The notes beneath the pieces were generated by a model. That model was given only the letters and a program-made list of their open reading frames with translations, did no database searches and had not been told where the DNA came from. Of a DNA stretch of 64,000 bases, positions 24,789 to 33,297 are shown in pieces. The position numbers and the translations under genes are program-made. Positions within the stretch are counted from its first letter, which is position 1. Each line of letters opens with the position of its first letter. This DNA is from Kiloniellales bacterium (lineage in GTDB: Bacteria > Pseudomonadota > Alphaproteobacteria > Kiloniellales > JAKSBE01): positions 1 through 64,000 of the forward strand of contig JASJBF010000019.1 in the NCBI GenBank assembly GCA_030066685.1. The letters run 5' to 3'.

Positions 24789-27700
24789 ATGACGTCAAGC
24801 CCGGGCGGTGCCGCCCGCCCGCCCTTCCGCAAGCTGCTGGTCGCGAACCGCAGCGAGATCGCCATCCGCGTGCTGCGCGCCGCCAGCGAGCTGGGCATCC
24901 GCACGGTCGCGATCTACTCGCACGAGGACCGCTTCGCCCTGCACCGCTTCAAGGCGGACCAGAGCTTCCTGGTCGGCAAGGGCAAAGAGCCGGTCGCCGC
25001 CTACCTGGACATCGAGGACATCCTGCGGGTCGCCCACGACGCCCGGGTCGACGCGATCCATCCCGGCTACGGCTTCCTCTCGGAGAACCCAGACTTCGCC
25101 GAGGCCTGCGCCGAGGCCGGGATCACCTTCGTCGGCCCCAAGCCCGAGGTGATGCGCCGCCTGGGCAGCAAGGTCGAGGCGCGCAACCTGGCCGAGGAGT
25201 CCGGGATCCCGGTGATGCCGGCGACCGGCCCCCTGCCCCGCGATCCGGCCGAAGCGGCGAAGCTGGCCGAGGAGATCGGCTATCCGGTCATGGCCAAGGC
25301 GAGCTGGGGCGGCGGCGGCCGCGGCATGCGCAAGATCGAGCGCGCAGAGGACCTGGTCGAGCAGATCGCCGCCGGGCGGCGCGAGGCCAAGGCCGCCTTC
25401 GGCAACGACGAGGTCTTCCTGGAGAAGCTGGTCCGGCGCGCCCGCCACGTCGAGGTCCAGATCCTCGGCGACCTGCACGGCAATGTCATCCACCTCTTCG
25501 AGCGCGACTGCTCGATGCAGCGGCGCAACCAGAAGATCGTCGAGCGCGCGCCGGCGCCCTACCTCAGCGAGGCCAAGCGCGGCGAGCTCTGCGACGCCGC
25601 GGTGCGCCTGGCCCGCGCCGCCGGCTACGAGAACGCCGGCACGGTCGAGTTCCTGATGGACGCCGAGACCGACGCGCTCTACTTCATCGAGGTCAACCCG
25701 CGGATCCAGGTCGAGCATACAGTGACCGAGGAGGTCACCGGCGTCGACCTGGTCAAGGCGCAGATCCGCATCGCCGCCGGGGCGCGCATCGGCGAACCGG
25801 AAAGCGGCGTGCCGGTCCAGCACCAGCTGCAGCTGCGCGGCCACGCCCTGCAGTGCCGGATCACCACCGAGGACCCGCTGAACAAGTTCATCCCGGACTA
25901 CGGCCGGATCACCGCCTACCGGGGCGCGACCGGCTTCGGCATCCGGCTCGACGGCGGCACGGCCTACTCCGGCGCGCTGATCACGCCCTTCTACGATTCC
26001 CTGCTGGAGAAGGTCACCGCCTGGGCGCCGACCGCCGAAGAGGCCGTGGCCCGCATGGACCGGGCCCTGCGCGAGTTCCGGATCCGCGGCGTGGCCACCA
26101 ACCTCTGGTTCCTGGAGGCGGTGATCGGCCATCGCAAGTTCCAGCGCGGCGAGGCGACGACGACCTTCATCGACTCAACGCAGGAGCTCTTCGAGTTCCA
26201 CCTGCGCCGGGACCGGGCGACCCGGCTCCTGACCTTCATCGGCGAGGTCCTGGTCAACGGCAACCCGGAGGTCGAGGGCCGGCCCCGGCCCGCGCGCCTG
26301 GAGGCCGTGGTCCCGCCGGAGATACCGCCGGCCGAGGCGGTGTCCGAGCCGCCCGCCGGCAGCCGCCAGCGCCTGGACGCCCTGGGACCCGAGGGCTTCG
26401 CCCGGTGGATGCTGGACCAGGAGCGGCTCCTGATCACCGACACCACCCTGCGCGACGCCCATCAGTCGCTGATCGCGACCCGGATGCGCAGCTACGACCT
26501 GGTCGCCATCGCCCCCTTCTACGCCCAGCGCCTGCCGCAGCTGCTATCCCTGGAGTGCTGGGGCGGGGCGACCTTCGACGTCGCCCTGCGCTTTCTCAAG
26601 GAGGACCCCTGGGACCGCCTGGCCCGGCTGCGCGCGGCGGTGCCCAACATCCTGCTGCAGATGCTGACCCGCGGCTCCAACGGGGTCGGCTACAGCAACT
26701 ACCCGGACAACGTGGTCCGCCACTTCCTGGCCCAGGCGGCCGAGGCCGGGGTCGACCTCTTCCGGGTCTTCGATTCCCTGAACTGGATCGAGAACATGCG
26801 GGTCTCGATCGACGCGATCCGCGAGGCCGGCAAGCTCTGCGAGGCGGCGATCTGCTACACCGGCGACCTATCCGACCCCGCCGAGAGCAAGTACGACCTC
26901 GCGTACTACGTGAGCCTGGCCAAGGAGCTGGAGGCGGCCGGCGCCCATATCCTCGGCATCAAGGACATGGGCGGCCTCTGCAAGCCGGAGGCGGCGCGGC
27001 TCCTGGTCACGGCCCTCAAGGGCGAGGTCGGCATCCCGATCCACTTCCACACCCACGACACCAGCGGCATCTCGGCCGCCAGCGTGCTGGCCGCGGCCGA
27101 GGCCGGGGTCGACGCCGCCGACGCCGCGCTCGATCCGATGAGCGGCCTGACCTCGCAGCCCAATCTGGGCGGCATCGCAGCCGCCTTGGCCGGGGGCCCG
27201 CGCGATCCGGGCCTGAACAAGCAGGCCCTGCGCGACGCTGCCGCCTACTGGGAGGCGGCTCGGCGCAACTACGGCGCCTTCGAGAGCGACCTCAGGGCCG
27301 GCGCCTCCTCGGTCTACGACCACGGCATGCCGGGCGGGCAGTACACCAACCTGCGCGAGCAGGCCCGCGCCCTGGGCCTGGAGCGGCACTGGCAGGATGT
27401 CGAGGTCGCCTACGCCCAGGTCAACCGGCTGTTCGGCGACATCATCAAGGTGACCCCGACCTCCAAGGTGGTCGGCGACCTGGCCCTCTTCATGGTCTCC
27501 AACGGCCTGACCCCTGAGGACGTCCTGGACCCCAAGCGCGAGGTCGCCTTCCCGGCCTCGGTCATCGCCCTGTTCCGCGGCGAGATCGGCCAGCCCTACG
27601 GCGGCTTCCCGGAGGCCCTGCAGAGGAAGGTCCTCAAGGGCGCCGAGCCGCTTACGGTGCGCGCCGGCTCGGTCCTGCCGCCGGCCGACCTGGACCGGGC

Positions 27701-28277
27701 CCGGGGCGAGGCCGAGAAGAAGACCCGGCGCCACGTCGGCGAGCGCGAGCTCTCCTCCTACCTGATGTACCCCGAGGTCTTCGTCGACTACGCCAAGCAC
27801 CGGCGCGCCTACGGCGACGTCTCGGTGCTGCCGACCCCGGTGTTCTTCTACGGCCTGGAGCCGGGCCAGGAGGTCAACGTCGAGATCGAGGCGGGCAAGA
27901 CCCTGATCATCTCCTTCCTGGCGCTGAGCGACCCCGACGAGGAGGGCCAGCGCACGGTCTTCTTCGAGCTCAACGGCCAGCCGCGCAACGTCAAGGTCCC
28001 GGACCGGGCGCTGGCGGCCTCGGGCAAGCTGCGGCGCAAGGCCGACGACTCCGATCCCGGTCAGGTTGGCGCGCCCATGCCGGGGATGATCGTCACGGTC
28101 TGCGACGCCGGCAAGACGGTCGCCGCCGGCGACCCGCTCTTCGTCATCGAGGCCATGAAGATGGAGACCGGGGTCTACGCCGAGGTCGCCGGCCGGGTCA
28201 CCGAGGTGGTCGCCGGCACCGGCAGCCGGGTCGAGCCCCACGACCTGGTCCTGGTCATCGAGCCCGAGGCCGCCTGA
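24789..28277 (+). CDS. pyc: Pyruvate carboxylase
   Basis: A full-length 1162-residue enzyme. The biotin carboxylase domain (1-460) has MAKASWGGGGRGMRKI, HLFERDCSMQRRNQKI and FIEVNPRIQVEHTVTEE. The carboxyltransferase domain (about 540-830) begins LLITDTTLRDAHQSLIATRM and includes GIPIHFHTHDTSG. A PYC_OADA-type region follows. The C-terminal biotinyl domain has the VIEAMKMETGV biotinylation site. It makes oxaloacetate from pyruvate and bicarbonate using ATP, replenishing the TCA cycle. It is a core metabolic gene, placed between two tail genes of the phage-like element. Confidence 0.97.
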   Translation: MTSSPGGAARPPFRKLLVANRSEIAIRVLRAASELGIRTVAIYSHEDRFALHRFKADQSFLVGKGKEPVAAYLDIEDILRVAHDARVDAIHPGYGFLSENPDFAEACAEAGITFVGPKPEVMRRLGSKVEARNLAEESGIPVMPATGPLPRDPAEAAKLAEEIGYPVMAKASWGGGGRGMRKIERAEDLVEQIAAGRREAKAAFGNDEVFLEKLVRRARHVEVQILGDLHGNVIHLFERDCSMQRRNQKIVERAPAPYLSEAKRGELCDAAVRLARAAGYENAGTVEFLMDAETDALYFIEVNPRIQVEHTVTEEVTGVDLVKAQIRIAAGARIGEPESGVPVQHQLQLRGHALQCRITTEDPLNKFIPDYGRITAYRGATGFGIRLDGGTAYSGALITPFYDSLLEKVTAWAPTAEEAVARMDRALREFRIRGVATNLWFLEAVIGHRKFQRGEATTTFIDSTQELFEFHLRRDRATRLLTFIGEVLVNGNPEVEGRPRPARLEAVVPPEIPPAEAVSEPPAGSRQRLDALGPEGFARWMLDQERLLITDTTLRDAHQSLIATRMRSYDLVAIAPFYAQRLPQLLSLECWGGATFDVALRFLKEDPWDRLARLRAAVPNILLQMLTRGSNGVGYSNYPDNVVRHFLAQAAEAGVDLFRVFDSLNWIENMRVSIDAIREAGKLCEAAICYTGDLSDPAESKYDLAYYVSLAKELEAAGAHILGIKDMGGLCKPEAARLLVTALKGEVGIPIHFHTHDTSGISAASVLAAAEAGVDAADAALDPMSGLTSQPNLGGIAAALAGGPRDPGLNKQALRDAAAYWEAARRNYGAFESDLRAGASSVYDHGMPGGQYTNLREQARALGLERHWQDVEVAYAQVNRLFGDIIKVTPTSKVVGDLALFMVSNGLTPEDVLDPKREVAFPASVIALFRGEIGQPYGGFPEALQRKVLKGAEPLTVRAGSVLPPADLDRARGEAEKKTRRHVGERELSSYLMYPEVFVDYAKHRRAYGDVSVLPTPVFFYGLEPGQEVNVEIEAGKTLIISFLALSDPDEEGQRTVFFELNGQPRNVKVPDRALAASGKLRRKADDSDPGQVGAPMPGMIVTVCDAGKTVAAGDPLFVIEAMKMETGVYAEVAGRVTEVVAGTGSRVEPHDLVLVIEPEAA

Positions 28278-28459
28278 CGCAGGTCCCGGCAGAGCGGCCG
28301 AGTCCAAGACACCAACACGTGAATCCGGGGCAAATTCAAGAGAAACACTTACCTCCCGGCAAAAGAGCCCTGGCCCAATACCCTTGGACCGAGTACTAGG
28401 GCTTCCTTCCAAGCTCAAGCTTGGCTAGGGTCTCCCTGTACCGCAGCAGAAGGGCGGTT

Positions 28460-29398
28460 ATGAGCTACGACCTCTACTTCGGGACCAAGAACGGCCGCGA
28501 CCAGCCGAGCCGCGAGGAGCTGACCGCCTACTTCGACGGCCGGGCCTGCTACCGCGTCGAGGGCAACCAGGCGACCTACGACAACCGCGACACCGGGGTC
28601 TACTTCCACTTCGACCTGGCCGACGCCACGGAGCCCGAGGTCCTGGCCGAGCTCGGCGAGGACGCCTTCCGCCACTTCGCCTCCTTCAACCTCAACTACT
28701 ACCGGCCGCACATCTTCGGCCTCGAGGCGGCGCCGGAGCTGGCCGCCTTCATCGCCCGCTTCGACCTGGCGACCAACGACCCCCAGGTCGACGGCCGGGG
28801 CCGCAGGCCCTTCAGCGAGGCGGGCTTCCTCGAGGGCTGGAACGACGGCAACCTCGAGGCCTACCAGAACTTCGCCAAGGACTACAGCGGCGAGGAGTTC
28901 CACGCCCTGCCCTCCGAGATCCTGGAGGCCGTGTGGCGCTGGAACCGCGACCGCGGCGCCCACCAGGAGCGCCTGGGCCAGAACGTCTTCGTGCCCAAGA
29001 TCTCGATGGTCACGGTGCCCGAGGGCGGCCCGCCGCGGACCATGGTGGTCTGGCCCGACGCCCTGCCCTGCGTCCTGCCCCGGGTCGACATGATCTTCGT
29101 CCCGCGCCAGCAGCTCGCGCCGCGCCGCTTCTTCCTGCGCCAGGAGGACATCGCGGCGACCACCTGGGCCGACGCCGCGCCGCTGATCCTCGGCTTCCGC
29201 CAGGTTCCGGGCCCCCTGCCCTACTGGAAGCTGGACTACGAGACCGCGCCCAAGGAGGTCGCCGCCTTCGTCGCCGGCCTGGAGCCGGTCAAGAAGGACG
29301 ACTGCCAGATGCTGGCCAACGACCAGGTCCTGACCCTGGAGCTGCTGCAGGCCGCCTGCGGCGAGGAAACCCCGAAGGACCGCACCAGCGCGACCTGA
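28460..29398 (+). CDS. Hypothetical cytosolic protein
   Basis: A 312-residue acidic protein starting at ATG 28460, behind AAGGGCGG. It opens MSYDLYFGTKNGRDQPSREE, a beginning seen in a family of uncharacterised bacterial proteins with a small alpha/beta N-terminal domain. Later segments include NRDTGVYFHFDLADATEPEV, FGLEAAPELAAFIARFDL and LGQNVFVPKISMVTV. No signal peptide or membrane helix is seen. It follows pyc on the same strand by 182 bases; no functional link is evident. Confidence 0.7.
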   Translation: MSYDLYFGTKNGRDQPSREELTAYFDGRACYRVEGNQATYDNRDTGVYFHFDLADATEPEVLAELGEDAFRHFASFNLNYYRPHIFGLEAAPELAAFIARFDLATNDPQVDGRGRRPFSEAGFLEGWNDGNLEAYQNFAKDYSGEEFHALPSEILEAVWRWNRDRGAHQERLGQNVFVPKISMVTVPEGGPPRTMVVWPDALPCVLPRVDMIFVPRQQLAPRRFFLRQEDIAATTWADAAPLILGFRQVPGPLPYWKLDYETAPKEVAAFVAGLEPVKKDDCQMLANDQVLTLELLQAACGEETPKDRTSAT

Positions 29399-29445
29399 GG
29401 CGGGCGTCAGCCCCTGCCAACACTCGGCCCATCGTTTTCCCACAG

Positions 29446-29522
29446 CTGTCATGCCCGGACTTGATCCGGGCATCCACGGTGCCGCGTCTCGATGGATCCC
29501 CGGGTCAAGCCCGGGTATGACA
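29446..29522. repeat. Dispersed palindromic intergenic repeat, copy 1
   Basis: The core GTCATGCCCGGACTTGATCC, followed by GGGCATCCACGGTGCCGCG and then GATGGATCCCCGGGTCAAGC, is a widespread alphaproteobacterial repeat with nested inverted arms. A related copy occurs at 54026-54115. It separates the plus-strand hypothetical gene from tail tubular A. Confidence 0.75.
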
Positions 29523-29547
29523 CCTCTGGGGTGGCAGATTTCGAGCC

Positions 29548-30120
29548 CTAACCCCTGACCGCGACCCAGCGGCCGGGGGGCAGGTCCTCGGGGAAGTCCT
29601 CGACCGCGTCGACGCTGCGGGCCCGGCGCAGGCGGCGGCGGAACTGCTCGTCCAGGACCTGCTGCAGGTTGACCGACTGGGCCAGCGGCACCGCGAGCTC
29701 ACGGCCCAGGAGGGCGGCCAGGGCCTCGCGGAAGTCCGGCGGCATGGCGTTGGGGTCGGCGATGCTGGCGACGTAGCGCAGGTAGACCGCCTCGGCGTCG
29801 CTCAGCAGGCGCCGCCCTTCGATCCGGTAGCGCACCCCTTCGCGGGCCGCCGGGTCGTCGTGGACCGCGACCGTGCGCAGCCAGTCGGCCGGCAGCTGGT
29901 AGGCCCGGGCGAAGCCGAAGGCCGGCGCCTCGGCCAGGCGCGCCAGCTTGACCCGCCGGATCGCGAAGTTCCAGGCGTGGCCGCGCAGCAGGTCGTCGCG
30001 CAGCTTGTCGTACTGCTCGGCGCAGACGTTGGCGTTCTTGCTGCCCTCGGTGAGGGCGACGATGCGCGCCGCGCCGATCTTGGCGAGCGCGGAATTGCAG
30101 ATCCCGACCACGTCGGCCAT
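29548..30120 (-). CDS. Tail tubular protein A (gp11-like)
   Basis: A 190-residue protein with the classic start of the T7 gp11 family: VVGICNSALAKIGAARIVAL, then EQYDKLRDDLLRGHAWNFAI and RAYQLPADWLRTVAV. The length matches the family. The protein forms the gatekeeper ring between portal and tail nozzle. In T7-like phages it directly precedes tail tubular B; here 5 kb of cellular DNA intervenes. Confidence 0.92.
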   Translation of the reverse strand: MADVVGICNSALAKIGAARIVALTEGSKNANVCAEQYDKLRDDLLRGHAWNFAIRRVKLARLAEAPAFGFARAYQLPADWLRTVAVHDDPAAREGVRYRIEGRRLLSDAEAVYLRYVASIADPNAMPPDFREALAALLGRELAVPLAQSVNLQQVLDEQFRRRLRRARSVDAVEDFPEDLPPGRWVAVRG

Positions 30121-30178
30121 GGGCTGTTACTCCTGATCTCTGGAGATGGCGGGGCCGGACGCGGCCCCGGAAAAGACG

Positions 30179-30202
30179 AAGGGCCCCCGACCGGGGGCCC
30201 TT
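30179..30202. terminator. GC-rich hairpin upstream of tail tubular A
   Basis: A perfect inverted repeat, AAGGGCCCCC/GGGGGCCCTT with a 4-base loop. On the minus strand it is followed by CGTCTTTTCC. It lies 59 bases upstream of the tail tubular A start, so it would stop minus-strand readthrough from the DM13 gene. Confidence 0.6.
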
Positions 30203-30262
30203 GCAAACAACAAGCGGATGCAGACGATCGGGTCTCGATCCTCAATCGATGCCGACCTCGCC

Positions 30263-30317
30263 CTTCGACAAGCTCAGGACGAGGTGAGAGGACACCCTCA
30301 TGCTGAGCCTGTCGAAG
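30263..30317. repeat. CTTCGACAAGCTCAG inverted repeat
   Basis: Two inverted imperfect 22-base arms, CTTCGACAAGCTCAGGACGAGG and the reverse complement of CCTCATGCTGAGCCTGTCGAAG. This extragenic palindrome family is common in many proteobacterial genomes. It lies between the phage tail gene and the cellular DM13 gene. Confidence 0.75.
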
Positions 30318-30368
30318 CATGAGGATGCGAAAGCATCTTTGCGCCCAGAGACTCGTCTCTGGCACCGG

Positions 30369-30797
30369 TTACTTCAGCTTGGCGACGCCCAGGGGCACCG
30401 AGAACTTCTCGCACCAGACCCAGACCTCGTTGTACTGCGAGGCGTCGATCCCGGCCGGGAGCTTGTAGCTCTGCTTGCCGCTGTTCGACTGCAACTTACT
30501 GAAGCGGGTCGAGCCGTCGTAGCCGTCCTTGCCGAGGCCGAGCTGCGGGTCCGGCGCGCCGTCGAAGCTGAAGTCCTCCTCCAGCACCAGGACGTAGCCC
30601 TCGGCGGTCTTCTCGACCGTGACCCCGCCCGAGGTCACGTGGCCGCTGGCGCCCTGGAAGCTGCCCCGGGCGACGTGGTCCGCGGCCGGCGCGGCGGCGG
30701 CGAAGTAGATCAGGGCCGCCACCGCGACCAGGCTCGGCAGGAGGCTGCGCGCGATCACCGGTCGGATCTGCGCGCGGCGCGTGGCACTGTGTCTCAA
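30369..30797 (-). CDS. Secreted DM13-domain protein
   Basis: About 142 residues. An N-terminal hydrophobic segment (LLPSLVAVAALIYFAAAA) acts as signal peptide. The rest is a DM13 domain: ARGSFQGASGHVTSGGVTVE, LVLEEDFSFDGAPDPQLGLG, KLPAGIDASQYNEVWVWCEK, with the single conserved cysteine near the end. DM13 domains are predicted redox-active modules of secreted proteins. The start is probably TTG at 30797, because GGAGGAG lies 6 bases before it; the ATG at 30812 contains that ribosome site and lacks one of its own. Confidence 0.8.
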   Translation of the reverse strand: MRHSATRRAQIRPVIARSLLPSLVAVAALIYFAAAAPAADHVARGSFQGASGHVTSGGVTVEKTAEGYVLVLEEDFSFDGAPDPQLGLGKDGYDGSTRFSKLQSNSGKQSYKLPAGIDASQYNEVWVWCEKFSVPLGVAKLK

Positions 30798-31045
30798 GTC
30801 TCTCTCCTCCATCTGAAGCCGGGCCCGGCGGCGGGACTGCCCCCTGCCCTCGCGCAAGACTTGGGGACGGCGGCCGCTCACGGCCCGTCACGTTCGCTTG
30901 ACCGCATCGCGCTTGCCACGAAGCCGCCGCCCTCCAGGACGCATCGCTCGACCGGCGATTCCATGTTATCCCTGGCGGCGGATCCGGCGCGTCCACGCCC
31001 CCCTTTGCGGCCCGGGTTCGGGTCGTCAACGAGGAGGCTTCGAAG

Positions 31046-32017
31046 ATGCTCGTATTCCCAGCCGCGCCCCTGCGGGTGGCGCTCACGCTTCTCGCGCTCG
31101 CCGCCGCCGCGCCGGCCCGAGCGGCCGACGTCCAGGACAGCCAGGACCACCCCCTGGTCGGCAAGCGCTACGAGGGCTCGGAGATCACCCACTACCAGGA
31201 GACCGAGTTCGACGAGTACGGCCTGATGGTCGCGCCGGCCGAGAACTACGGCGGCGCCGCGAAGAACGAGGCCTCGATGCGGGTGGTCGAGGGCCGGGTC
31301 ACTCGGATCCGCTACCTGGCCCCGGCCGAACAGAGCGTCGCCGCCGTCTTCCGCTCCTACGCGACGGCGCTCAAGGCGGCCGGCTTCGAAGAGGTCTTCA
31401 CCTGCAAGTACAAGGCCTGCGGCGGGCGCAACTTCAACCACAGCATGAACGTCAGCCATCTGACCGAGTCCAAGGACTTTCGCTACCTCGCCGCCAGGCT
31501 GCCGCGGCCCGAGGACGGCGACGCCTACGTCTCGCTCTACGTCGGGCTCTCCGACACCGGCGGCGGCAAGACCTTCAAGCGGGTCATCACCCAGCTCGAC
31601 GTGATCGAGGCCGAGGCCCTGGGCGAGAAGATGGTGGCGGTCGACGCCGGCGAGATGGCCAAGGCTATCGACGCCACCGGCCGCATCGCGCTCTACGGCA
31701 TCTACTTCGACACGGACAAGACCGAGATCAAGCCGGAGTCCGAGGAGACCCTGGCGCAGATCGCCAAGCTGCTCCAGGACCAGGTCGGCCTCAAGCTGGT
31801 GGTCGTCGGCCACACCGACAACCGGGGCCAGCTCGACTACAACATGGAGCTTTCCAAGCGCCGGGCCGAGGCGGTCAAGCAGGCCCTGGTCGCGGACTAC
31901 GGCATCGAGGCCGGCCGCCTGGCGGCCTGGGGCGTCGGCTACCTGGCCCCGGTCGCCAGCAACCGCGCCGAGGACGGCCGCGCCAAGAACCGCCGGGTCG
32001 AGCTGGTCGAGCAGTAG
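31046..32017 (+). CDS. OmpA-family outer membrane protein with DUF4892
   Basis: A 323-residue protein with a signal peptide ending at ARA (about residue 26). The N-terminal domain (QDHPLVGKRYEGSEITHYQE) matches the DUF4892 type. The C-terminal OmpA peptidoglycan-binding domain has IYFDTDKTEIKPESEETLAQ, VVVGHTDNRGQLDYNMELSK and NRRVELVEQ, with the Asp/Arg diaminopimelate ligands. It probably tethers the outer membrane to peptidoglycan. It is a cellular gene between the ejection and tail modules. Confidence 0.88.
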   Translation: MLVFPAAPLRVALTLLALAAAAPARAADVQDSQDHPLVGKRYEGSEITHYQETEFDEYGLMVAPAENYGGAAKNEASMRVVEGRVTRIRYLAPAEQSVAAVFRSYATALKAAGFEEVFTCKYKACGGRNFNHSMNVSHLTESKDFRYLAARLPRPEDGDAYVSLYVGLSDTGGGKTFKRVITQLDVIEAEALGEKMVAVDAGEMAKAIDATGRIALYGIYFDTDKTEIKPESEETLAQIAKLLQDQVGLKLVVVGHTDNRGQLDYNMELSKRRAEAVKQALVADYGIEAGRLAAWGVGYLAPVASNRAEDGRAKNRRVELVEQ

Positions 32018-32034
32018 CGCGGGCCACGCGCCTC

Positions 32035-32640
32035 TCAGGCCAGGTCCGGCTCGACGATCCCCTCGATCCGGGGCAGGCCGCGCAGCTCGCGCAGCATGTT
32101 GATCCCCATGGCGCCCTGCTCGACGGCGTCGTCCAGGGCGACGTGGCTGTGCCGCAGGTCGTCGAACCAGCGCCGCGGGAATCGCCGCTTGGTCGCCTGG
32201 CGGAAGGGCAGCTTGAGCAGGGCCGCGCCCAGGGTCTTGAGGCAGAGGCCCGAGATCCCGAGCGGATTGCGGCCGGCGAAGCGGTGCAGGTACCAGTTGA
32301 TCCAGGCGAAGTCGTAGGCGGCGGGAAAACCAATGAAGGTCGCACGGCCGTGCGCCCGGCCCAGCGCCTCGAGGTGCGCGGCGTAGCGCGGCAGGGCCGT
32401 GGCCGGGTCCTCGGGATCCTTGCGGGCCGCCGCCCAGGCCTCGGGGAACTTTTGCCACCAGGCCAGGGTCTCGGGATCGCCCTCGGCGCCCGGCAGGGTC
32501 TCCAGGTTGACGGCGAAGCGGGCGACCAGCTCCTTCTCCAGGGTGAAGGCGGCCGAGCCGAAGCTCAGCATGGAGTTCCGCCCCGGAATCCGCCCGTCGG
32601 CCTCGATGTCGACGGAAATGAAAAGCTCTCGTTCCGACAT
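32035..32640 (-). CDS. DEDD-family 3'-5' exonuclease
   Basis: A 201-residue protein. ExoI motif LFISVDIEADG supplies the D and E metal ligands near residues 10-12. The middle has ATFIGFPAAYDFAWINWYL (ExoII, D). The end has RHSHVALDDAVEQGAMGINM, the ExoIII H-x4-D typical of DEDDh enzymes such as RNase T and the DnaQ epsilon subunit. It would trim RNA or DNA 3' ends. It lies just downstream of the ejection-gene fragment on the same strand but looks cellular. Confidence 0.8.
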   Translation of the reverse strand: MSERELFISVDIEADGRIPGRNSMLSFGSAAFTLEKELVARFAVNLETLPGAEGDPETLAWWQKFPEAWAAARKDPEDPATALPRYAAHLEALGRAHGRATFIGFPAAYDFAWINWYLHRFAGRNPLGISGLCLKTLGAALLKLPFRQATKRRFPRRWFDDLRHSHVALDDAVEQGAMGINMLRELRGLPRIEGIVEPDLA

Positions 32641-32671
32641 GGCGGCGATCCTAGCGGCGCCTCGCGCAGGC

Positions 32672-32929
32672 TCAAGCCCGAGCTCGGCCCGGCTCGGGCT
32701 CGGCCTCGCGGCAGGCCTCGACCCAGTCGGCGCGTTCCTGGTTGGTGAAGATCCGGGGCGCTTCGATCCCGGCCCCGCGCTGGAAGGCCGCGGCGAAGAA
32801 GCGCCGGGCCCGGGTTTCCTGGGACGGCGTGCGGAGCTGGCCCTGGACGCCCAGGGCCGCGATCCGGGCCTCGACCCGCCCGGCAGCCACGCCCCACGGG
32901 TCCAGCTCGACGCGCCGGGCCTCTGCCGG
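32672..32929 (-). pseudogene. Orphan fragment of the ejection-protein gene (copy 1)
   Basis: This frame, without a proper start, reads RRVELDPWGVAAGRVEARIA, continues GQLRTPSQETRARRFFAAAF and ends shortly after RIFTNQERADWVEA. It corresponds almost word for word to an internal stretch of the large protein at 33.3-36.2 kb (RRIELDPRGAVAARVEARIA ... RIFTNQERADWVEA). It follows the immunity-like gene and its terminator. It is a remnant of an earlier duplication, like the orphan pieces found in polymorphic-toxin loci. Confidence 0.8.
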
Positions 32930-32938
32930 AAACAGAAA

Positions 32939-32956
32939 CGGCGGCCGAAGCCGCCG
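32939..32956 (-). terminator. Terminator after immunity-like gene 1
   Basis: On the minus strand, CGGCGGCTTCGGCCGCCG is followed by TTTCTGTTTCC. The same hairpin with one loop change follows the second immunity-like gene at 37069-37086, so the cassette carries its own terminator. Confidence 0.75.
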
Positions 32957-32986
32957 CTACCAGGGACTCAAGCGATTGCGATGAGC

Positions 32987-33235
32987 CTAGTCGTCCTCGG
33001 GCCGCCAGAAGATCTTCTCGATGTCCTCTTCGTCGTAGCCTAACTTGCGCAGAAGCGCGGGCGTTGCTCCTTCTGCATCGCGAAAGGAGTAGAGGTTGCC
33101 GCCTGGAACCCACATTTTCTTCTGTGGCACATAGCTCTGAACTTCGCCCGAACCGTCATCAAAAACGACCGCCCGACGAACGCCTCCCATCTCCGGAATT
33201 GATGGCTCCGCAATTATCTCGACAATCCGCCTCAT
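32987..33235 (-). CDS. Immunity-like protein 1 of RelA/SpoT-type toxin cassette
   Basis: An 82-residue acidic protein. The start is ATG at 33235 behind AGGAGGCAGG; upstream in-frame ATGs lack a ribosome site and the choice gives the same length as its paralogue. Landmarks are PSIPEMGGVRRAVVF, KKMWVPGG and a C-terminal GYDEEDIEKIFWRPEDD. By hand alignment 37 of about 83 positions are identical to the protein at 37.1-37.4 kb. It lies 62 bases after the ejection protein with the RelA/SpoT-like end. Size, acidity and position fit an immunity protein that neutralises the linked toxin; family unknown. Confidence 0.7.
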   Translation of the reverse strand: MRRIVEIIAEPSIPEMGGVRRAVVFDDGSGEVQSYVPQKKMWVPGGNLYSFRDAEGATPALLRKLGYDEEDIEKIFWRPEDD

Positions 33236-33297
33236 CAACCTGCCTCCTTCAACTTCCGCCGGTGCCTCCTCATTCATTACGTAAGCAACCAATAAGG

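Noticed and set aside
26868-28418. A 516-codon minus-strand frame opposite pyc
   Set aside because: Pyruvate carboxylase is unambiguous on the other strand; the antisense product is low-complexity.
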